The position numbers were made by a program, and so were the translations under genes. Under the pieces are notes generated by a model, which did no database searches, was not told where the DNA came from, and saw only the letters and a list, made by a program, of their open reading frames with translations. Positions 58,235-64,000 of a stretch of 64,000 nucleotides of DNA are shown here, piece after piece (the stretch's first letter is position 1; every line of letters begins with the position of its first letter). This DNA is from Diogma glabrata. Lineage: Eukaryota; Arthropoda; Insecta; Diptera; Cylindrotomidae. The stretch spans positions 95,537,745 to 95,601,744 of the forward strand of contig OY856188.1 in assembly GCA_963693315.1 (NCBI GenBank), read 5' to 3'.

Positions 58235-60430
58235 AATTTAATTTTTGTGATCACTGTCTGAGCAGATATTTGGTTAAATTTTGGCCACCAGACCTAAGGT
58301 GCGTATGATAGTATAAGTTTTATTATACTTTGATTTAACCAAAGTATCATTTTGGGGTTTAATCCCCAGGTTTTTCCAAACAAGTTTCTACGCGCGAAGA
58401 AAGCCTTATTTGCTTTGTGCGAGATATGTTTTAGGTGTGAGTTCCAAGTGAGCTTGCTATTGAGGATACACCCAAATACTTAATCTCTTTGACTACAATT
58501 GTATCCGTTCGCCGTTAAACTCAGGAGAAATGAAATTAAAACTGTCTATTAGTAAAAACTACGGTACTAGTTTTTTGTGTAAAGAAGTGGGGCTGTCTGT
58601 GCATAGCCCCACTTCTTTACACTATTTCATCACAAGATCCAGACTGACTGGATTTGCTCACTGACAGTTAAGTCATATTTACCTCTCACCATGACTGCTA
58701 TATCGTTGGCGTAGCCTACAGTGGTGAAACTAGAACTTTTCAGCCTATTTATAAGATCATCAGAGACTATCAGCGGAGAGCACCCAACGGAGAGTCCCCC
58801 GCCTTGGGAACATCTCTTGAAACCGTGACAGTTACCGATCTATTTTCTAGAATAGTTGTAATTTTCCGACACTGTAGCATGTTGATGATCCATGTGCGTG
58901 TTTAGATTTTTCTTAGCGGGTCATTTCAGCAATAGCTTGGAAATGCTCATTATCAAAGGCCCTTTGTATGTCCATAAATCTGCATGCAAGGCCTCCTTGT
59001 ATATCAGTGTGCTCTGAACTTCTTTCACGACCTTATGAAGTGCCTTTTCCGTAGATTTCCCAGTTTGGTATGCATGTTGTCATGAGTTGAGAGTGTTTTG
59101 CTTAAGACATGCTTGCCGAATAGAGTAGTCCGTTTTTCGAAGAAAAGATGGAAGACTTATTGGCCTGTTTGATTTGGCTTCGTTCAATTTCTTACCTGGC
59201 GTGGGCATGAAAACTACTCAAGCTTCTCTTCATATCTGAGGAATGTACGCAAGACTGAAACTTGCTATAAACCGACACTTGAGGTATGTAAGAATGGTAG
59301 TTAAACCTCTTTACAGGCAGATCGGGAATTTGTCGTCATCTCCTGGGGATTTGAACGGTTCGAACGATTTGATTGTCAAAATCGTTTCGTTTGGAGAAGA
59401 ATATTCTGTTGGCTAGTTGGTCTGAAACATTCCTAATTTCAGGATCCAACGAAACATAGTTTGTTATATTTTTCCCTTCAGTACTCATGCATGTAGAACC
59501 CGGGAAGTGGGTCTGTAATAGTGTTTCTAGAGCTTTGCTGCAGCTGGTAGTGTTGGTACCGTCCAGGTTGCAGATTTAACCCAGATAGTTTGTGCGATCA
59601 GACCCAAGAAATTATTTGAGTCGAGCTGCAGTTAGTAGACTGTCAATCTTCCGCAGAGCTCTCTTCAACTATCTTTTGTTGATTGTCTAAGTTCTTTGTT
59701 TACAGTTAGTAAGAGCTGATTTACAAATCAGCTCCGTCCAGGTGTTTGTTCTTTTTGCTTTGTTGAAGAGTTTCCGAACTTTATTCCTCATCCTCTCTGA
59801 ATTACAATTCCACCAAGGCACATCTCAGGTAATGTTGTTGCTCAGAAGAAGGTCCAGGAGCTTGTTTCTCATTGCTTTTCTAAAGGTTGGTTTGCTGCCT
59901 TTGTTAACTATAAACATGTTATTTGTATATAGGTGATGGAGCAGAGTCTCACCTGTTGTGTTGATGTTACTACTACTCCACACGGTGTGATGAGCATCGG
60001 CATCACACGCAATTATTAGGTTGTAGTGTTTTATCCTTGCAATGTCGCGTTAGCTTGCTAACCTTATCAGTTGGTATTACCTCCTCATCTTATGGAAAGT
60101 ACGCAGATGCTAAGATGAACGTATGAACGCCGCAATGGGGAAAAGGCATTATCAACTGTTAGATTTCTGCACATGACTTCGGCTAAGGGAAATACTTTCA
60201 AACGTTTGTTGAAGAGCACCGCAGTTCTGACCATATCTGTTGTATGTTTTGTTGGTCGATAGACCTTTTATTTTTTTACTGTCTGGTTATGGTTCCTGGA
60301 TAAACCCAATATCATGAGCATTCTGTTGGGGTGGGCATCCAGTTCAAATTATTTGAGCCCATCGCTGACCAGTGCAGCTTAATTTGAACGCCCCTTACTT
60401 TAGGCATTTTGTTTCTTCTAGTTTTGGCTT
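58235..60430 (-). pseudogene. R1-like LINE remnant (endonuclease and RT)
   Basis: The minus strand in shifting frames gives the R1-clade order. DIGFIQEP (about 60310-60335) and NLIIACDADAHHTVWSSSNI (about 59965-60025) are nuclease blocks. Then FKSPGDDDKFP (about 59325-59360), KSNRPISLPSFLRK, HAYQTGKSTEKALHKVV (about 59030-59085), FDNEHFQAIAE (frame-shifted, about 58930-58965), QGGGLSVGCSPLIVSDDLIN and TVGYANDIAVMV (about 58691-58725; YADD changed to YAND), IKYLGVSS, ANKAFFARRNLFGKTWGLNP (about 58360-58420) and VWWPKFNQ (about 58265-58290). There are many stops and shifts. R1-clade elements often target rDNA, but no rDNA is present here. Confidence 0.75.
58577..58622. repeat. Perfect hairpin with 18-bp arms
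   Basis: GTGTAAAGAAGTGGGGCT (58577-58594) and AGCCCCACTTCTTTACAC (58605-58622) pair exactly around a 10-nt loop. It lies within the R1-like remnant and is not part of the usual RT sequence. Confidence 0.85.
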
Positions 60431-63030
60431 ATGATTTTGTTACTCTGATTGAGGAGGATTTGGTTTTCGTTGCTTGCAGGTTAGCAGATAACTAGGTAGA
60501 AACGCCCCTTACAGAAGCAGATGTGGATGGTCTGTCACTTGTGATTGAAAGCTCTCAAGTAGTGCTACCAGTTGCTGACGCGTTTTCGGTAGAACTGGGT
60601 ACTACTTCTTTCGGTATCGCAGTGTTAGGTTTTGGTTTGGATTTCTGAGACTAGTATTTTCTAATTCACTAACCGAGCAACGAACAACTTTTAAATGCGG
60701 TTCTTTAATGACTCTATTACGTACCGAATCCCTATCCAACTGAGATATTGTCCATTTTAGGAATACTGGAACTGGAGTGTAAATTTTTGGACCGTTTCGA
60801 TAACATCAAGAACAATAAAAAAATAAAAATGGTCAATTTTTTATTTTATATCGAATGACATAAAAAATCTTAAACAAAAAAGACATCCAGATTATTAAGA
60901 CGATAAATTTTCTTGGAAAGCATTTTTATATATTTTCTCTAAAAATGAAATTGAAATGATGAATCTCATGAATGGTAAAAAGTGAACAAAAACTTTATCA
61001 ATAAAAGAGAATTCACAAACCCAGTCAACAATATTTATGTGTTGTAAAATTTTGATTTTATTATAATTGAATAGTTTTGAATAATAATAAAATCTACTAA
61101 TATTATTATATAACTAATTTTATTTAATTTTCTGTTATGTTTGTTTATTGAATTCATGGATTGATTCTCTGCTATAGAGCTCTCTGTTAGGTTTTTATAT
61201 TTTATTGTGAAAATGGAAAAAAGAAAACTAATAAAAAATTCTATAATGTGTATTTCATAAATAATTTTTTATTTAAAAAAAAAAAATTCTTATATAAATC
61301 AAATAAATTAAGGAATAAAAAAGTTGTATTGAATAGAAATAAGTTTTCTGGTTCTGATAGTAAGAACTAAAAACTTTGATATATTATCTGTTGTTAACGA
61401 CTATTGAAATTTATTGGGAATGAAATAACATGGATTGTTGGAAACAAATTATTGTTATGAAATTTTTGTAGCAGTGATTATAAATTTAATTTATTGTTTT
61501 TGAATAAAAAGAACAGAAACTTATTGGAATACAACTAGTTTGAAAAGCTTATTGACGGTAACTTTTAATGCAGTTAATGTGTACTTACTCTGTTTTATCA
61601 TACTATGTTAAGTGTTAGTGTAAATTTCAAACGTTTATGTGCTTTTATCCGTTATTATACGAAGAGACATTATCCAACAATTCAGTTTCTCACTATATTT
61701 ATATGTAAAATATGGAAATAAGTTTCCACACAATAAATAACTCAAATTTTCTAACGCAATCTTTACTTTCCTTTCTTCATTCCTTCTAAACAAAACAATA
61801 AATCAAAATCGAATATAAAACAACCCATTTCCGTTTTTTTTTCGTTTTCATAAAGAAAATGAAAAAGTTGTTGTTAGTCTTTCTTTTAATATTCTTACTA
61901 TTTTCTTCATCAATTTGGGTTTCGTTATTACTTCCACAAAAAAAAAAAATTGAGGAAAAAAATAATAATAGAAAATAACCGAAAGTAATCTAACATACTG
62001 ACTGACATTCAAATTTTCCATAATAATTCTATTGAGATTTCTGGAAATTTTTTTTGTGTTTTTTTTTTATTATTTCTTAGACCCTAATCATGTTTCATGT
62101 TAAATTTTTCTTTTCATTTTCCATAGAAAATAAAATTGTTGGTTTTGAAATGAAAACTTACTTTATTTTCTCTTTAGTTTTTTTTCTATTTTATTTTTCC
62201 TCTCAATCAACCCTAAGGGTGATTAAGTATAGTATGAATAATGTGGAAAAGCTTTTCACTATTTTTGCTTTATCACAAAATGCAATATTGAAATTAAAAT
62301 TAATCGATTTTTTTCAGGCAATAGATTCTAAATGGGGTAAACTATATTTAATTGAAGGGTAATAGGGTTTCCATTTGGAAAATGAATTAAGAAGAGATAA
62401 TTATATTAGATGATATTATGTTTCAAAACACTTAAATAACCAACTTAATTGCTATTGATCTCAAGATATCATTTTTGTATGAGATGACGAAAGGAATTCT
62501 GTATGAAAAAATAATTAATTTAGATAATAGTTACTTGGAAATTGCATAGAATTAAATGTGATGAATATTTTAGGGACTGTTGACAAAACAGAACTATTCT
62601 ACTGATAAGTCTTAATGACAATAGCAGTTAATTGCAGTTTGCATTCATAGTTACGGTTAAATATTTCAGATTTTATAAAACAAATTATAAACAATTATTT
62701 TTATGCCATTTATATGCAGGTCGAATAAAAAAATCTATCTGCATTATATCAATATAAAAGCCAACGCACCAGACAATTTGGATGTTTGCAGTAACTGACT
62801 CCCTAATGATGATGCATCAAATTTGATGATGCATCAAATTTAATCAAATTCAGCTATTGTTGACGATATTTATAAAAAAAACAGTAAGAACAGCAAGAAT
62901 CCTAGGCTGTTTAATTTTAGAGTTATGTTCGTTTTAGTTACAGTTCTTACAGCTTTAAAGGATAATTTTATGAAGGTCGTGCAGTATTTTTTAACTGTTT
63001 TGTATTGCTTGCGACGTTTATAGGCCTTGT
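60431..63030. other. Non-coding, AT-rich
   Basis: The first few hundred bases (to about 60790) are less AT-rich and may be the ORF1/5' part of the R1-like element on the minus strand, but no motif is firm. The rest shows nothing recognisable. A direct repeat of TGATGATGCATCAAATTT lies at about 62807-62842. A 90-codon frame at 62090-62362 has no motif. Confidence 0.4.
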
Positions 63031-63345
63031 AAGAAAACTCTTGAATAAAAGTTTAAATTTCACTCCAAGTAGTCCACACACCCGGATATTGAACATTGTA
63101 ACAGGTTTGGCATTTTTCGTCAAACATTTATTCAAAGAAGACCACATCATTGCTTATTTCGATTCGGAGAACATCATAACTCATAAGCATCTTTAAGAAG
63201 AGTCAAAACATCGTAAACAAAGATATTATAAAGTTCACAAAAGCAGTAAAGTGTTTCATAGAAAAAAACTGTATGTATGATAAAGCAGACATAGCAAACA
63301 GACTACAAATAAATCAGCAAAATCTCAAGCCCAATAAACTAATTT
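63031..63345 (+). pseudogene. Possible Penelope-like element N-terminal fragment
   Basis: VRKLLNKSLNFTPSS (about 63028-63072) resembles the conserved LLxKGLNFxPTP motif near the start of Penelope-like proteins. The same frame stays open to 63196. A second frame then reads NIVNKDIIKFTKAVKCFIEK and continues to about 63345. No later RT motif is present. The match is short and could be chance. Confidence 0.35.
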
Positions 63346-63599
63346 AAATTAAAACCACTAAGCTGAGAATAAAGATGAAAAGCTGAAAATTTTAATAAAG
63401 AGTTACTTATATGAAGGTTGGTAGTATCAAACCCGACACTACCAAGAATGTAGAAAGATCAGATACCATATGTGTAAATGCCAGGTAAATCTGATCTGTG
63501 CTGGACCGCTGCAGGTCTGATCAACTGATATCAACATATCGCAGAGATATCAGTAAGTGTCAAAACTGAACACTGTCTTATCGGAAAATATACGAGCAG

Positions 63600-64000
63600 A
63601 CTATGTCACCTAACTAAGCCCCACCATTTTGAGAAAAATGAAAAACAAAGATTGTGCTGTATTGTGCTACAGTTGTGCTGAATGTGCTACTTAGAAAGAA
63701 TGCCATATCACTAATGAAAAAATTTGTCACGCTGAAACAATTTTTCGAGCAGAAGTTAGCCCCGCCATTTTGAAAAAACTGAAATACAAAGGTTGTCCTG
63801 TATTGTGCTTGAGTTGTGCTGGTTGTGCTACTCAGAAAAAAATTTCATATCCTTAATAGAAAAATTTTATATCGCTAAAATCATTATTTCGAGTAAAAGT
63901 TAGCCTGCCATTTTGGATAAAATAATAAAGAAAGGTTGTGCTGTATTGTGCTAGAGTTGTGCTAGATGTGCTACTCAAAAACAAGTTTGTACCACCAACA
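63600..64000. repeat. Tandem repeat, about 141 bp, at least 3 copies, running off the end
   Basis: Each unit contains AGCCCCRCCATTTTG, then TTGTGCTGTATTGTGCT, AGTTGTGCT and TGTGCTACT, at about 63618, 63758 and 63901. The inner part is itself built on GTTGTGCT. The array reaches the window edge. Confidence 0.85.

Noticed and set aside
62090..62362. 90-codon frame with a hydrophobic start resembling a signal peptide
   Set aside because: The hydrophobic stretch comes from poly(T)-rich DNA (Phe/Leu codons); no family recognised.

Overview
The window looks like AT-rich, gene-poor DNA from an arthropod nuclear genome, most likely an insect. I see no bacterial operons, no complete host gene, and no rRNA, tRNA or CRISPR array. 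Almost everything recognisable is a transposable element or its debris. The arthropod reading rests on the mix of families: several APE-type non-LTR retrotransposons (CR1-like with a PHD-finger ORF1, Jockey/CR1-like, RTE-like and R1-like), Penelope-like elements with GIY-YIG nucleases, a BEL/Pao remnant and many fold-back MITE-like repeats. I cannot name the species.

Layout. 1-3.6 kb: a fold-back MITE, then a diverged dimer with a period of about 620 bp. 3.6-8.4 kb: a nearly complete CR1-like LINE (minus strand) with a PHD-finger ORF1 and an ORF2 broken by one stop codon. 9.7-12.9 kb: degenerate repeats, then a BEL/Pao pol remnant with an internal 158-bp duplication and an RTE-type LINE tail inserted into it, flanked by a 15-bp target-site duplication. 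15.7-18.2 kb: two decayed LINE reverse transcriptases. 18.9-20.2 kb: A/T-rich minisatellites. 21.4-23.1 kb: nested fold-back elements. 23.1-27.6 kb: a LINE (plus strand) with stop codons and a 1.3-kb insertion carrying a long (TA)n tract. 28.1-30.2 kb: a Penelope-like element with exact-looking 528-bp inverted arms and a 13-bp target duplication. 30.5-33.1 kb: a 5'-truncated LINE (minus strand). 33.1-38.8 kb: little recognisable. 39.0-43.4 kb: a second CR1-like LINE (minus strand) with ORF1 and an ORF2 broken by one missing base in an A run. 43.5-51.5 kb: a fold-back repeat, minisatellites and a LINE nuclease remnant. 51.55-55.2 kb: a LINE with an intact 1007-codon ORF (plus strand), the near-identical inverted partner of the 30.5-33.1 kb copy. 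55.4-55.6 kb: a decayed copy of the small GTPase gene Arl8, the only host-gene sequence I recognise. 56.0-60.4 kb: fragments of a Penelope nuclease, an RTE-like LINE and an R1-like LINE. 63.0 kb to the end: a possible Penelope 5' fragment and a tandem array of about 141 bp.

How the parts relate. The LINEs copy themselves by nicking target DNA with the APE nuclease and priming reverse transcription there. Only the 52.1-55.1 kb copy has an uninterrupted nuclease plus reverse transcriptase frame. The Penelope element and the two near-intact LINEs look young; the BEL/Pao, R1-like and 16.8-18.2 kb remnants look old. The unusual parts are the palindromic Penelope insertion with a hammerhead-like core, the Arl8 pseudogene, and the SNH in place of SDH at the nuclease active site of the intact LINE family. 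I see no convincing evidence of a wholly new type of system.
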